Shown here: in pieces, positions 46,770-55,486 of the stretch | How the letters are laid out: every line of letters begins with the position of its first letter | Position numbering within the stretch: the first letter of the stretch is position 1 | DNA from: Prevotella sp. | GTDB taxonomy: Bacteria > Bacteroidota > Bacteroidia > Bacteroidales > Bacteroidaceae | Reading direction: 5' to 3' | DNA: 64,000 bases | NCBI GenBank assembly: GCA_015060485.1 | Contig: SUYI01000002.1 | Coordinates: 124,001 to 188,000 of the forward strand | Translations under genes and position numbers: made by a program | The notes under the pieces: model-generated | Told to the model about the DNA's origin: nothing | The model's database searches: none | The model's input: the letters and a program-made list of their open reading frames with translations, nothing else

Positions 46770-48485
46770 ATGAAACGATTTCCGCTGTTCTGCTGGCTGA
46801 TTTTCTGCTACCTATCGTTAGCAGTGGCATCAGGTGATTCCACAGACTCCTGTGCTGTGAGGAAACTGGAAGTCGAACGGCTGCCCGACCTGAATATCCC
46901 CCGCAATGCCCATAACATCCTTTGCGTGAATGGCGAGGTAACGGTGGTTGGTGGCCATACCAAGAGTTTCATTCCTACTGCGACGGCAGAATACTATAAG
47001 GATGGCGAGTGGCACCTGATGGAGACAGAATATCCGCACGACAATGGTATATGTGTGGTGCTGAAGTCGGGTAAGGTGCTTCTGGCAGGAGGTCATGCCG
47101 AGCCGATGGGCGTCGGTCAGACCTACCCTGTAGAGGAATACGACCCTGCGACGCATACCTTCAGAGGCTTCAGTTGTCTGAGCACCAAGCGCACATTGGC
47201 TGTTGGAGCAGAGCTGGACAGCGGCAGGGTCGTGGTGACAGGCAACTGGTATGCCAAAGACGGCATCGAACTGTTCGATGGTGACAGGGATTTCTCTCGT
47301 GTGAAAGGCGTTTCCGTCGGTCGTGCCACACCCTACCTTCTCCGTACTTCTGACGATAATGTCCTCATCTTGGGCAGCGGTGGCACACATGGTGAAGCAT
47401 TATTCTCCGACAAGGTGGATCGCCTAAAGGGCGACCCGCTGCAAGTTCCCCTGCTGCGGCAGTGGCAACCGCTATTCTATGAAGCACCTTTTTGTAGCAA
47501 TATAGGATTCATTGGCAACGAGGATGCTAACGACTATTCCTGGCTGGTGCCCGTGCAAGACAGGACGGTTGGCGACAGCACCGATTGGGTGTTATTCAAG
47601 CCGTTGGCTTTCCTTCATGTTCGCGACACCATCTTCTCGCTGCTGCCTACCACATGTCCTGCTCCCGTGAAGGGTCCTTATGGCCCGATTCATTATTACA
47701 GCCCCGTCATTGCCGACCGCCAGGCGCATCGTGGCTATATGCATGGCATCGACAAGGATAACCGCCATTATGTGCTCTGCGTGGAGTATGACAAGACGCC
47801 GGCTCCGCTGACGCTCTACTATACCGACCCGCTGCCGGAGGCTGGCTTTCCTGAGATAGTCCTCACCGACGATGGCAACCTGATGATTGTGGGTGGCATC
47901 ACCTATAACAAGCCCCTCAACGGCACGCTGCAGAACGACAACTTCTCGCCCTTATCCACCGTCTTTCTCTTGCGTGTTGGTAACAGTGATGTCGCAGAAT
48001 CATCCGATGGAGTCATTGGTAAATGGCTATGGGGCATTCTCGCTTTGGCAATTCTGGCGATAGCCATTGCTTTATTCCTGATTCGCAAGCGGCACAACCA
48101 CCAGACATCTGTCGTCGATGCACCAGACTCTGACACATCCGCTTCCAATCCGAACGAAGTCCTGATGCAGCGCATCAGCCGCCTGATGGAACAGCAACAA
48201 CTCTATCTCGACAGCGACCTGAAACTATCTGACGTAGCCGCTATGCTTGCCACCAACCGCAATGCCATCTCCAACTGCATCAACTCGCAGCACGGCTGCT
48301 CGTTCACCCAGTTCGTCAACACCTATCGTGTGGAATATGCCCAAAAACTGATGCGACAACAATCAGACATCAAAATCTCTGAGGTTTGGATGTCATCGGG
48401 ATTCTCCACCGAACGAACTTTTCTTAGAACCTTCAAGCAACAGACGGGCATGACTCCCAGCAACTGGAAATCCAAAATCGACTGA
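46770..48485 (+). CDS. Membrane-spanning AraC-family regulator with Kelch-like sensor
   Basis: A 571-residue one-component regulator. The signal peptide (MKRFPLFCWLIFCYLSLAVA) leads into a periplasmic Kelch/galactose-oxidase-like propeller (~25-400; repeats such as VTVVGGHTKSF, GKVLLAGGHAEP, NVLILGSGGTHG). One transmembrane helix follows (WLWGILALAILAIAIALFLI, ~413-432), then a cytosolic AraC/XylS DNA-binding domain (LKLSDVAAMLATNRNAISNCI ... VWMSSGFSTERTFLRTFKQQTGMTPSNWK). It probably senses an extracytoplasmic ligand and binds DNA while membrane-anchored. It is 25 bases after sufB but functionally unrelated. The tandem repeats just downstream (48498) are candidate binding sites. Confidence 0.85.
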   Translation: MKRFPLFCWLIFCYLSLAVASGDSTDSCAVRKLEVERLPDLNIPRNAHNILCVNGEVTVVGGHTKSFIPTATAEYYKDGEWHLMETEYPHDNGICVVLKSGKVLLAGGHAEPMGVGQTYPVEEYDPATHTFRGFSCLSTKRTLAVGAELDSGRVVVTGNWYAKDGIELFDGDRDFSRVKGVSVGRATPYLLRTSDDNVLILGSGGTHGEALFSDKVDRLKGDPLQVPLLRQWQPLFYEAPFCSNIGFIGNEDANDYSWLVPVQDRTVGDSTDWVLFKPLAFLHVRDTIFSLLPTTCPAPVKGPYGPIHYYSPVIADRQAHRGYMHGIDKDNRHYVLCVEYDKTPAPLTLYYTDPLPEAGFPEIVLTDDGNLMIVGGITYNKPLNGTLQNDNFSPLSTVFLLRVGNSDVAESSDGVIGKWLWGILALAILAIAIALFLIRKRHNHQTSVVDAPDSDTSASNPNEVLMQRISRLMEQQQLYLDSDLKLSDVAAMLATNRNAISNCINSQHGCSFTQFVNTYRVEYAQKLMRQQSDIKISEVWMSSGFSTERTFLRTFKQQTGMTPSNWKSKID

Positions 48486-48497
48486 TAGCTTATATTC

Positions 48498-48583
48498 CAC
48501 AAACAACCGAACAAAATCATCACAAACAACCGAACAAAATCATCACAAACAACCGAACAAAATCATCACAAACAACCGAAAAG
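48498..48583 (+). repeat. 23-bp tandem repeats, 3.6 copies
   Basis: Unit CACAAACAACCGAACAAAATCAT, three perfect copies and a partial fourth, between the AraC-type gene and the promoter of the next gene. Copies are identical and directly adjacent. Confidence 0.95.
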
Positions 48584-48594
48584 TTTCCAAATTA

Positions 48595-48626
48595 TTTGCA
48601 TAATTCAATAATAATCAGTAACTTTG
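48595..48626 (+). promoter_or_regulatory. Bacteroides-type promoter for the AAA ATPase gene
   Basis: TTTG (48595-48598), 20 bp, TAACTTTG (48619-48626), 28 bases before the ATG and directly after the 23-bp repeats. Confidence 0.8.
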
Positions 48627-48654
48627 CCGTCAAATTGCAATTCATAGTTATAAG

Positions 48655-49932
48655 ATGAATATTGATTATAAGTCAAGAATAGCCGACAGCCTGCTTTCCC
48701 GTAAATTAGCAGGTAAGGGTGCCGTACTGATTGAAGGTCCTAAGTGGTGCGGTAAGACGACAACCGCCAAGCAGCAAGCTAAAAGCATACTTGATCTGGG
48801 AGACAGCGCTGTTTTGAAACAAAGTCGGCAGATGATGGACATCAGTCCTAAAACACTGTTACAAGGCAATACACCTCGTCTGATTGATGAATGGCAGATA
48901 ATACCACCTCTGTGGGACAGCATACGTGACGAGGTTGACAAACGGAGCGACTTCTCACAATTCATCCTGACGGGATCGTCGGTGCTCCCCCAGGCTGATG
49001 AGAGCATTCATAGTGGAACTGGTCGTTTCGCAAGAATCAGAATGCGCCCCATGACGCTGTTTGAGTCGGGCGATTCATCAGGAGAAGTTAGTCTTGGAGA
49101 ACTTTTCAAAGGAAACACGTTTGAACCAATCAAATGCAATACTGAACTCCGGGATATTGCCTATCTTACCTGTCGGGGAGGTTGGCCTATGGCAACATTT
49201 CTCAGTGGTGGCATTGCGCTGGATCAGGCATTCGACTACGTAGATTCTGTTGTTGAGCGTGATATTCAGAGGGTAGATGGGGTGAAACGAAGTGCTGAAC
49301 GCACCCGACTTCTTTTACGTTCTTATGCCAGGAACATTTCCCAACAGGTTTCATACGGAACTATCAAGGCTGATATGCTGTCGAATGATTCACAGACTCT
49401 CGACGAAGATACGGTGGCGGATTATATCAAGGCTCTTAAAAAATTATTCGTCATTGAAGACCTTGCAGCTTGGAATCCAAACCTTCGTAGCAAATCGGCA
49501 ATCCGTACCAGTGATACCCGACATTTTGTAGATCCAAGTATCGGGACAGCCTCGCTTGGACTTGGCCCTGATGACCTGATGAACGATTTGCTATCATTCG
49601 GTCTGTTTTTTGAGGATTTGGCAGTGCGCGACTTACGAGTCTTCGCCGAGACACTCGACGGCAAACTGTATCATTATCGCGACAGTTCTGGACTGGAGTG
49701 CGACACTGTGTTGCACCGCCGTAACGGCACTTATGCTTTGATAGAGGTTAAGTTAGGTGGTGAGAAGTTGATAGAGGAGGGAGCTGCCGCCCTGACGTCC
49801 TTGGCAGAGGCCATTGATACGACACGTATGCCGAGACCATCGTTTATGATGGTGCTCACAGCCGTTGGGCAATATGCATATCAGCGTCCAGATGGCGTAT
49901 TTGTCGTTCCCATCGGTTGTATAAAGGTATAA
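48655..49932 (+). CDS. AAA_14/DUF4143-type ATPase
   Basis: A 425-residue soluble protein with an AAA_14 ATPase domain (Walker A IEGPKWCGKTT at ~27-37, Walker B-like RLIDEWQ, sensor FILTGSS) and a C-terminal DUF4143 domain (~200-400), whose end has the restriction-endonuclease-like pattern GLECDTVLHRRNGTYALIEVKLG. These ATPases are widespread in gut Bacteroidota; their role is unsettled. It has its own promoter and sits in the accessory block that splits sufB from sufCD. A second, distantly related ATPase is encoded at 53131 on the other strand. Confidence 0.85.
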   Translation: MNIDYKSRIADSLLSRKLAGKGAVLIEGPKWCGKTTTAKQQAKSILDLGDSAVLKQSRQMMDISPKTLLQGNTPRLIDEWQIIPPLWDSIRDEVDKRSDFSQFILTGSSVLPQADESIHSGTGRFARIRMRPMTLFESGDSSGEVSLGELFKGNTFEPIKCNTELRDIAYLTCRGGWPMATFLSGGIALDQAFDYVDSVVERDIQRVDGVKRSAERTRLLLRSYARNISQQVSYGTIKADMLSNDSQTLDEDTVADYIKALKKLFVIEDLAAWNPNLRSKSAIRTSDTRHFVDPSIGTASLGLGPDDLMNDLLSFGLFFEDLAVRDLRVFAETLDGKLYHYRDSSGLECDTVLHRRNGTYALIEVKLGGEKLIEEGAAALTSLAEAIDTTRMPRPSFMMVLTAVGQYAYQRPDGVFVVPIGCIKV

Positions 49933-50030
49933 TAGAGTGGCAAAAAGCTGATTCATCCAAAATCGACTGACAAAACGTAAATTGTCGGTCGTTTTTGTTG
50001 TTTTGTCAGTTACCACTGCTTTCTTTTCCC

Positions 50031-50038
50031 TATCTTTG
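50031..50038 (+). promoter_or_regulatory. -7 promoter box before the small ORF and FISUMP gene
   Basis: TATCTTTG 17 bases before the ATG of the small protein; a TTTG lies 25 bp upstream, outside the usual spacing. Confidence 0.55.
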
Positions 50039-50055
50039 CACAAAAAACTAAAGAT

Positions 50056-50205
50056 ATGAAACAGACAATGAACAAGAAACGAAAGTATGAGCGGCCGCGG
50101 ACAACGGTCGTGGAACTGCAGCACAGAACGATGCTGCTGGCAGGAAGTGAAGTTAGTGCCAACCGCAATAGCTATGGTACTGCGACAGAAGATACGTGGA
50201 ACTAA
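50056..50205 (+). CDS. Small basic protein encoded before the FISUMP lipoprotein
   Basis: A 49-codon ORF, too short for the track: ATG at 50056, TAA at 50203-50205. It begins MKQTMNKKRKYERPRTTVVEL, with the arrangement 'basic, PRTTVVEL, MLLAGS' that I associate with short Bacteroidales proteins found before surface-lipoprotein genes. It is well placed behind a -7 box, and its stop lies 13 bases before the ATG of the lipoprotein gene. The large track ORF starting at 50087 overlaps it out of frame, so that start is wrong. The function is unknown; a leader or regulatory role is a guess. Confidence 0.7.
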   Translation: MKQTMNKKRKYERPRTTVVELQHRTMLLAGSEVSANRNSYGTATEDTWN

Positions 50206-50218
50206 GGAGAATTCGGAG

Positions 50219-52798
50219 ATGCAAAGGATTTTAAGCAAAACGGGCTGGCTGGTTGTGGCCGCAGCCCTCGTGATGGGATTCACTGCCTGTTCGAGCACAG
50301 AGGATGGCGCTATTGAGAACCCCCACCAGCCATTAGCGGTGCAGACCTACACCATAACCGTCGAGGCTTCGAAGAGTGATAGCGGAACCCGTGCACTCTC
50401 GCTCGACAACAAGACGCTCAATGCCACATGGGCGGAGGGCGAGGAAGTAACCGTATATAACGAGACAAAGAGTGAAACTCTCACGGGAACACTTATAGCC
50501 CAAGGCACAGGTGCCAATACCATACTGAAAGGCACCCTTACCGGTACCATCGAGAAGGATGACGTACTGACGCTGAAGTTCCTCAGCCCTACCTACGGTA
50601 CGCAGGACGGTACGCTCACGGGTTCGAATACGAGTATCGACAAGGTGTGCGACTATGCCGAGGCCACTGTTCACGTAGCCAATATTGATGGCAGTAACAT
50701 CACCATCACGGAATCGTCTGCAGACTTTCAGAACAAGCAGGCCATCGTGAAGTTCACGTTGAAGAACCATGGAGGCACAGCCATCAGCGCATCAAGACTG
50801 ACAGTCAATGACGGTACCAACAATTACATCGTTACTCCAACATCGGCAACCGATGAACTCTTTGTCGCTATACCGGCAACAAATACAGTGACCCTAACGG
50901 TAACGGACCCAACTTCCAAACCATACATCTATGAAAAGACAGGTGCAGGATTAGTAGCAGGCAAGTATTATGAGATAGGAGTGAAAATGTCGGTTTATCT
51001 CGACAACGCCACCACTAACGTAACGCTGGCAGACGGCGACGTGGTTGTGGGCGAACTTAAGAGCATAGTACAGATTAATATGGCTGATGACGCTACGGTA
51101 ACGCTAAACAACGTAACCATTAATGGTGTGTACCATGATACTTATTACAGGTGGGCGGGAATCAACTGTTTGGGAGATGCCACTATCATCCTCCAAGGTA
51201 CGAACGTCGTGAAGGGATTCAACTATAATTTCCCAGGTATATGTGTTCCTGAAAACCATACGCTCACCATTCAGGGTGACGGAGTGCTCAATGCGAGCAG
51301 CAACGGCTATGGAGCAGGCATCGGTGGCGGCTACAACATTAAATGCGGTAATATCAAGATTATGGGCGGCACCATCACGGCCATTGGTGGTACATACGCT
51401 GCCGGAATCGGTGGTGGATCCAGTGGTACTGATGGAAAATGTGGTAACATTGAAATCTGTGGAGGCACCATAAATGCCACTGGTGGCGAAGGTGCTGCCG
51501 GCATAGGCGCTGGAAGTAACTCACGTTGCGGTACCATTACTATTAGTGGCGGTAATATCACAGCCCAGGGCGGTCGCTATGCTGCAGGTATTGGCAGTAG
51601 TGCCGGTACAAGCACAAGCATAAGCGGTAATGTCGGCGTCTGTCAGGACATAACGATTACTGGCGGTACCATTGTTGCTACAGGTGGCGACGCTTCTGCC
51701 GGTATCGGCGGCGGTAAGGTTTGCGGAGACATTACCATCAGCGGCGCCAACATTACTGCGACGAAAGGCAGTGGGGCTCCCTATAGCATTGGGGCAGGCA
51801 ATGATGGATACTGTGGTACTGTGACGATAAATGGTGTAGAAGGTCCTGTTTCAACCAATCCATATACATTTTCCGTTACTGACCTTAGCGCGGCAGGAAA
51901 TGCTAATACTTACATTGTTTCATCGGCTGGCACATATAAGTTCGATGCTACAGTGAAGGGGAACGGAGGTCTTGATCCCCTGACAGGTACGACGGCAACT
52001 AAGATTGACAAGTCGAGCATTGCTGGCGTGAAAGTACTGTGGGAGGTGTATGACAAGGGCCGTGCCATCAAACACGACGGAACGAAGTACGACATCAGCT
52101 ACAACGATGGCTACGTCTATTTCTCTACACCGAATGAGTTCACAGAGGGCGATTGCTACGTAGCGGTCTATGATGCTGAAGATAACATCTTATGGAGCTG
52201 GCTTATCTGGGCGGCAGCTACCCCAAGCGAACAGGCTGTTGGCAGCGATAAGTTTATGAATTGTAACCTTGGATCAATCCAGGTTGCCTATTGTACACGT
52301 GGATTCCTATATGAATGGGGACGCAAAGATCCTTTCCCGTCGACAAAATATAACAATAATGAGCCTTATGACTACTATCCGGCCCGAATGACTTGCTATA
52401 GTTTTGTAACTTCATCGCAAAGTGTATCTTACGCCACCCAGCACCCCACAACATACATACCTGGAGCCTGGGTGACAGAGGATGATTACAGGACAGATCT
52501 CTGGAGTGACACTCAAAAGACCATCTATGATCCTTGCCCAGTAGGATGGAGAGTCCCAACCAGTTCCCAGATGTCATCATTCAAGAGTATAGTAGGATTG
52601 GGGAACTTGCCTGCTACTGGCTTTACAGGCGGAATCAATAGTGAAGGGGATTTCGGTTATGGGAATCCGGGTACTGGTTATTACTGGTCGAGTACAGGAG
52701 TTAATAGGAGTAATGCATTGGCTTCTTGCAACGATGGCCGTCTTAATCAAAGTTGGCCCGTTAATGAGGGTTATGCTATCCGCCCGGTGAAGGAATAA
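50219..52798 (+). CDS. Fimbrillin-like surface lipoprotein with beta-helix repeats and C-terminal FISUMP domain
   Basis: A lipoprotein of about 859 residues from the ATG at 50219, with lipobox MGFTAC. Residues ~30-260 resemble fimbrillin-type domains (TYTITVEASKSDSGTRALS ... ATWAEGEEVTVYN). The middle (~265-540) has repeated turns of the form GNIxIxGGTIxAxGGxYAAGIGGG, a right-handed beta-helix like polysaccharide-binding Cthe_2159-type domains. The last ~190 residues are a FISUMP domain (YEWGRKDPFPS, YDPCPVGWRVPTSSQM, GYYWSSTGVNRSNA). It is probably an outer-membrane adhesin or glycan-binding protein. Near-identical repeat turns make it a candidate for length variation. Confidence 0.8.
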   Translation: MQRILSKTGWLVVAAALVMGFTACSSTEDGAIENPHQPLAVQTYTITVEASKSDSGTRALSLDNKTLNATWAEGEEVTVYNETKSETLTGTLIAQGTGANTILKGTLTGTIEKDDVLTLKFLSPTYGTQDGTLTGSNTSIDKVCDYAEATVHVANIDGSNITITESSADFQNKQAIVKFTLKNHGGTAISASRLTVNDGTNNYIVTPTSATDELFVAIPATNTVTLTVTDPTSKPYIYEKTGAGLVAGKYYEIGVKMSVYLDNATTNVTLADGDVVVGELKSIVQINMADDATVTLNNVTINGVYHDTYYRWAGINCLGDATIILQGTNVVKGFNYNFPGICVPENHTLTIQGDGVLNASSNGYGAGIGGGYNIKCGNIKIMGGTITAIGGTYAAGIGGGSSGTDGKCGNIEICGGTINATGGEGAAGIGAGSNSRCGTITISGGNITAQGGRYAAGIGSSAGTSTSISGNVGVCQDITITGGTIVATGGDASAGIGGGKVCGDITISGANITATKGSGAPYSIGAGNDGYCGTVTINGVEGPVSTNPYTFSVTDLSAAGNANTYIVSSAGTYKFDATVKGNGGLDPLTGTTATKIDKSSIAGVKVLWEVYDKGRAIKHDGTKYDISYNDGYVYFSTPNEFTEGDCYVAVYDAEDNILWSWLIWAAATPSEQAVGSDKFMNCNLGSIQVAYCTRGFLYEWGRKDPFPSTKYNNNEPYDYYPARMTCYSFVTSSQSVSYATQHPTTYIPGAWVTEDDYRTDLWSDTQKTIYDPCPVGWRVPTSSQMSSFKSIVGLGNLPATGFTGGINSEGDFGYGNPGTGYYWSSTGVNRSNALASCNDGRLNQSWPVNEGYAIRPVKE

Positions 52799-52873
52799 GC
52801 TTGATCAATGGGATATGAACGGTTCTTCTGGTGAATCTGGGCTCTCAGTGATCCACTTGGGAATCATGGGGAC

Positions 52874-53077
52874 TCTCCGACCTGAAGGTCTGAGTGTGGC
52901 TTCGCAATCTCGGTGATCCACTTTGATATTCAAGGCACTGTTCTGTTTTTCAGGGCGGTGCTTTTGTTTCCAGAATTTTTCTCCGTACAGAATTTTTATT
53001 TTAGCGGACGAAAATTTTGTTTCGCTGGGAGTATTGCCAAACGCTTCCTCGATACAAATAAGAGAAAGAAAGTGAGC
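52874..53077 (+). repeat. Left copy of direct repeat flanking the ATPase gene
   Basis: TCTCCGACCTGAAGGTCTGA through CTGTTTTTC (52874-52951), then a ~70-nt extra segment, then TTCGCTGGGAGTATTGCC through AGTGAGC (53021-53077). It matches 54487-54618 with few differences. The 332-base gap 52799-53130 holds only this and featureless sequence. Confidence 0.85.
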
Positions 53078-53130
53078 AGAATGTCATGTCGCTCCTGCTT
53101 TTTTGAACTAACAGAGAAAGGAATAAGGGG

Positions 53131-54327
53131 TCAGTATATAAGACCAAAAAGCCAGAGGGGTATTTTGTTGCCGTAGCCGGTCTCGATGTTGGCAGCGACA
53201 ACGTAGCTGTCGGGGAGGTCGGCAATCTGTGTAAAGCCCTTTTTGCGGCCTCCGACCTCGAAGAGATACTTCTCGTCCACCTGCAAGTCACCCTGGGGGG
53301 CATGATGAATGGTATGGTTAAAGGACATCATGGAGGAGAAGAAAGACTCGCGGGCGGTGCCTTCGTCAGCACTGGAACCGAGGGCGTGCATGAGGTTGGT
53401 GTTGTTGAGTAGTATCTTGTCGGGCTTTCCTATTGCTTTGAGACCTTTGCCCTGGGCATGGAGTTGACGGATGAGGGCTGCGCGCTCGAGAAGGGAGAGA
53501 AGGTGTATGAGCTGATTGCGGGTGGTGGAGAGGTTGGTGCACATGTTGGCAATGTTGGGCGTGAAGGGTGCTAACTGTGCAAGGATCATGAGCAGTCGCT
53601 TGGCTTTCTGGAGTGTCTCGTACTCAATGTTTTCGACTGCGGGGATGTCGTTCTCGATGATGGTGGAGACGACTTGCTGGAGGCGCTCGTAGAAACTTTC
53701 GTCTGAGGCTGTCTCAAGGAAGAAGGGGTAGTAGCCGGTCTTGAGGTACTGCTCGAAGTGGGGCAGTGGCTTGAAGTCGCGGGTGATGCCGGAGGCGAGC
53801 TGCATGTGAGAGGTGAGGATGTCGGTGAGAGAGAGTACGGGCAGGTGGGCGGCTCCGGTGATGTCAAGGTACTCGCGGAAGGAGAGTCCGTGGAGGGTGT
53901 ACATGCGGAGGCGTCTGGAGAGGTCGCCCTCAGCATTGTCGATTTCCAGGAGTGAGGAACCGGTGAAGACGATGTGGAGTTTGGGGTAGTCGTCGTATAG
54001 GTTCTTGATGGTGCGCACCCAACCTTGGTATTTGTGAACTTCGTCGAGGAATAGGTGGGTGACGCCGTGGGTGTATAGGTATTCGGCGAGTTCGGGGAGA
54101 GAATGAGTGGCGAACCAGATGTTGTCGAGTGAGGCGTAGAAAGCACTGGTGCGGTCTGGGAAGGTAAGGAGGATGTGCTGTAGGAGCATAGTGGTCTTGC
54201 CGACTCCCTTGGCACCCTTAATACCTATAAGGCGTTCGCTCCAGTCGATAGAGGCGTAGAGGTAGCGAAGGTAATGGGTCTGGGTTTCTTCCAAGCGGCG
54301 ATTGTAGGCGCGAAATAATGTTTCCAT
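53131..54327 (-). CDS. AAA_14-type ATPase with C-terminal DUF4143-like domain
   Basis: A 398-residue cytosolic protein with Walker A GIKGAKGVGKTTMLLQ (~36-50), Walker B THLFLDEVHKYQGW (~90), sensor IVFTGSSLLEI and a C-terminal DUF4143-like part ending in EVGGRKKGFTQIADLPDSYVVAANIE. Related in layout, but not closely, to the ATPase at 48655. It is transcribed against its neighbours from a TATCTTTG box and is enclosed by a 130-bp direct repeat in the same orientation. The whole 1.6-kb unit may therefore have been inserted or could be lost by recombination. Function unknown. Confidence 0.85.
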   Translation of the reverse strand: METLFRAYNRRLEETQTHYLRYLYASIDWSERLIGIKGAKGVGKTTMLLQHILLTFPDRTSAFYASLDNIWFATHSLPELAEYLYTHGVTHLFLDEVHKYQGWVRTIKNLYDDYPKLHIVFTGSSLLEIDNAEGDLSRRLRMYTLHGLSFREYLDITGAAHLPVLSLTDILTSHMQLASGITRDFKPLPHFEQYLKTGYYPFFLETASDESFYERLQQVVSTIIENDIPAVENIEYETLQKAKRLLMILAQLAPFTPNIANMCTNLSTTRNQLIHLLSLLERAALIRQLHAQGKGLKAIGKPDKILLNNTNLMHALGSSADEGTARESFFSSMMSFNHTIHHAPQGDLQVDEKYLFEVGGRKKGFTQIADLPDSYVVAANIETGYGNKIPLWLFGLIY

Positions 54328-54356
54328 ATACGTATCTTTATTCTAAATTCACGCTG

Positions 54357-54364
54357 CAAAGATA
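54357..54364 (-). promoter_or_regulatory. -7 promoter box for the minus-strand ATPase
   Basis: The minus strand reads TATCTTTG about 30 bases before the ATG, with TTTC 19 bp upstream as a possible -33 element. Confidence 0.55.
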
Positions 54365-54486
54365 CTAAATATTTCTTTATGGAGAAAGAAAACGCAGGAA
54401 AAAGTTTCTTTGAAAGGATGGAAATTAAAAAGTATTGTCACACGAGGGTCAGTGAATTGTGGGGGCTGAATCGTGGGGAATGCGGT

Positions 54487-54618
54487 TCTCCGACCTGAAT
54501 GTCTGAGTATGGCTTCGCAATCTCGGTGGTCCACTTTGACATTCAAGGCACTACTCTGTTTTTCGCTGGGAGTATTGCCAAACGCTTCCTCGATACAAAT
54601 AAGAGAAAGAAAGTGAGC
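54487..54618 (+). repeat. Right copy of direct repeat flanking the ATPase gene
   Basis: A 132-bp copy of the 52874-53077 repeat without the ~70-nt extra segment. It ends seven bases before the -33 box of the sufC promoter. The rest of the 351-base gap holds only the two promoters. Confidence 0.85.
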
Positions 54619-54624
54619 GGACCG

Positions 54625-54656
54625 TTTGGTTGGCTCGTTTTTTATTCGTAACTTTG
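54625..54656 (+). promoter_or_regulatory. Bacteroides-type promoter for sufCD
   Basis: TTTG (54625-54628), 20 bp, TAACTTTG (54649-54656), 22 bases before the sufC ATG. Confidence 0.85.
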
Positions 54657-54678
54657 CAGCCCAAAGGTTATAAGCATT

Positions 54679-55434
54679 ATGTTAGAAGTCAAAAACTTAC
54701 ACGCCAAGATCGGCGACAAGGAGATATTGAAAGGCATCGACCTCGTGATTAACGACGGTGAGACGCATGCCATCATGGGGCCCAACGGCTCGGGCAAGTC
54801 GACGCTGAGTGCCGTGCTCGTGGGTAATCCGCTCTACGAGGTGACGGAGGGCGAGGCATGGTTCAACGGCAAGAACCTGCTGGAGATGAAGCCGGAGGAC
54901 AGAGCGCACGAGGGATTGTTCCTGTCGTTCCAGTATCCTGTAGAGATTCCGGGTGTGTCGATGACCAACTTCATGAAGGCGGCCATCAACGAGAAGCGCA
55001 AGTATCAGGGCTTGGAGCCGATGAACGCCGCTGAGTTCCTGAAGCTGCAGCGCGAGAAGCGCAAGATTGTGGAGCTTGACTCCAAACTGGCCAACCGCTC
55101 GGTGAACGAAGGCTTCAGCGGTGGCGAGAAGAAGCGTAACGAGATTTTCCAGATGGCCATGTTGGAACCGAAGTTGAGTATTCTCGACGAGACGGACTCT
55201 GGTCTCGACGTTGACGCTATGCGCATTGTGGCCGAGGGTGTCAACAAACTCCAGACGCCTGAGACCTCGTGCATCGTCATCACCCACTACGACCGTCTGC
55301 TGGAGATGATCCGTCCCCAGTTCGTCCACGTACTCTATAAAGGCCGTATCGTCAAGACGGGCGGTCCCGAACTGGCCAAGCAGATTCAGGAGCACGGCTA
55401 CGACTGGATTAAGGAAGAAATCGGAGAAGAGTGA
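54679..55434 (+). CDS. sufC: Fe-S assembly ATPase SufC
   Basis: A 251-residue ABC-type ATPase of the SufBCD scaffold complex. Walker A GPNGSGKSTLSA (~35), the SufC-type signature NEGFSGGEKKRNEIFQM, Walker B LSILDETDSGLDVDAM and the H-loop CIVITHYDRLL are all present. It lies directly before sufD, with its own promoter, but 8 kb from sufB. Separation from sufB is unusual; in the Bacteroidales I know, sufB, sufC and sufD are adjacent. Secure identification. Confidence 0.97.
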   Translation: MLEVKNLHAKIGDKEILKGIDLVINDGETHAIMGPNGSGKSTLSAVLVGNPLYEVTEGEAWFNGKNLLEMKPEDRAHEGLFLSFQYPVEIPGVSMTNFMKAAINEKRKYQGLEPMNAAEFLKLQREKRKIVELDSKLANRSVNEGFSGGEKKRNEIFQMAMLEPKLSILDETDSGLDVDAMRIVAEGVNKLQTPETSCIVITHYDRLLEMIRPQFVHVLYKGRIVKTGGPELAKQIQEHGYDWIKEEIGEE

Positions 55435-55480
55435 GTTAAGTGAAGAGTGAAGAATGAAGAGTGAAGAATTTGCTTCCGCC
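55435..55480 (+). repeat. Heptanucleotide array and half inverted-repeat element at the sufC-sufD junction
   Basis: TGAAGAG, TGAAGAA, TGAAGAG, TGAAGAA run into TTTGCTTCCGCC, closely resembling one arm of the inverted repeat at 24614-24632. The track's sufD start would translate it as MKSEEFASA. Confidence 0.75.
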
Positions 55481-55486
55481 CATGAT

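Noticed and set aside
45662-46771. 369-residue minus-strand ORF
   Set aside because: Antisense to sufB, which is fully supported by family motifs.
48498-48583. Possible CRISPR array
   Set aside because: The 23-bp units are directly adjacent with no spacers, and no cas genes are in the window.
52913-53176. 87-residue plus-strand ORF in the gap before the minus-strand ATPase
   Set aside because: It runs through the direct repeat, has no start context and no protein-like features.
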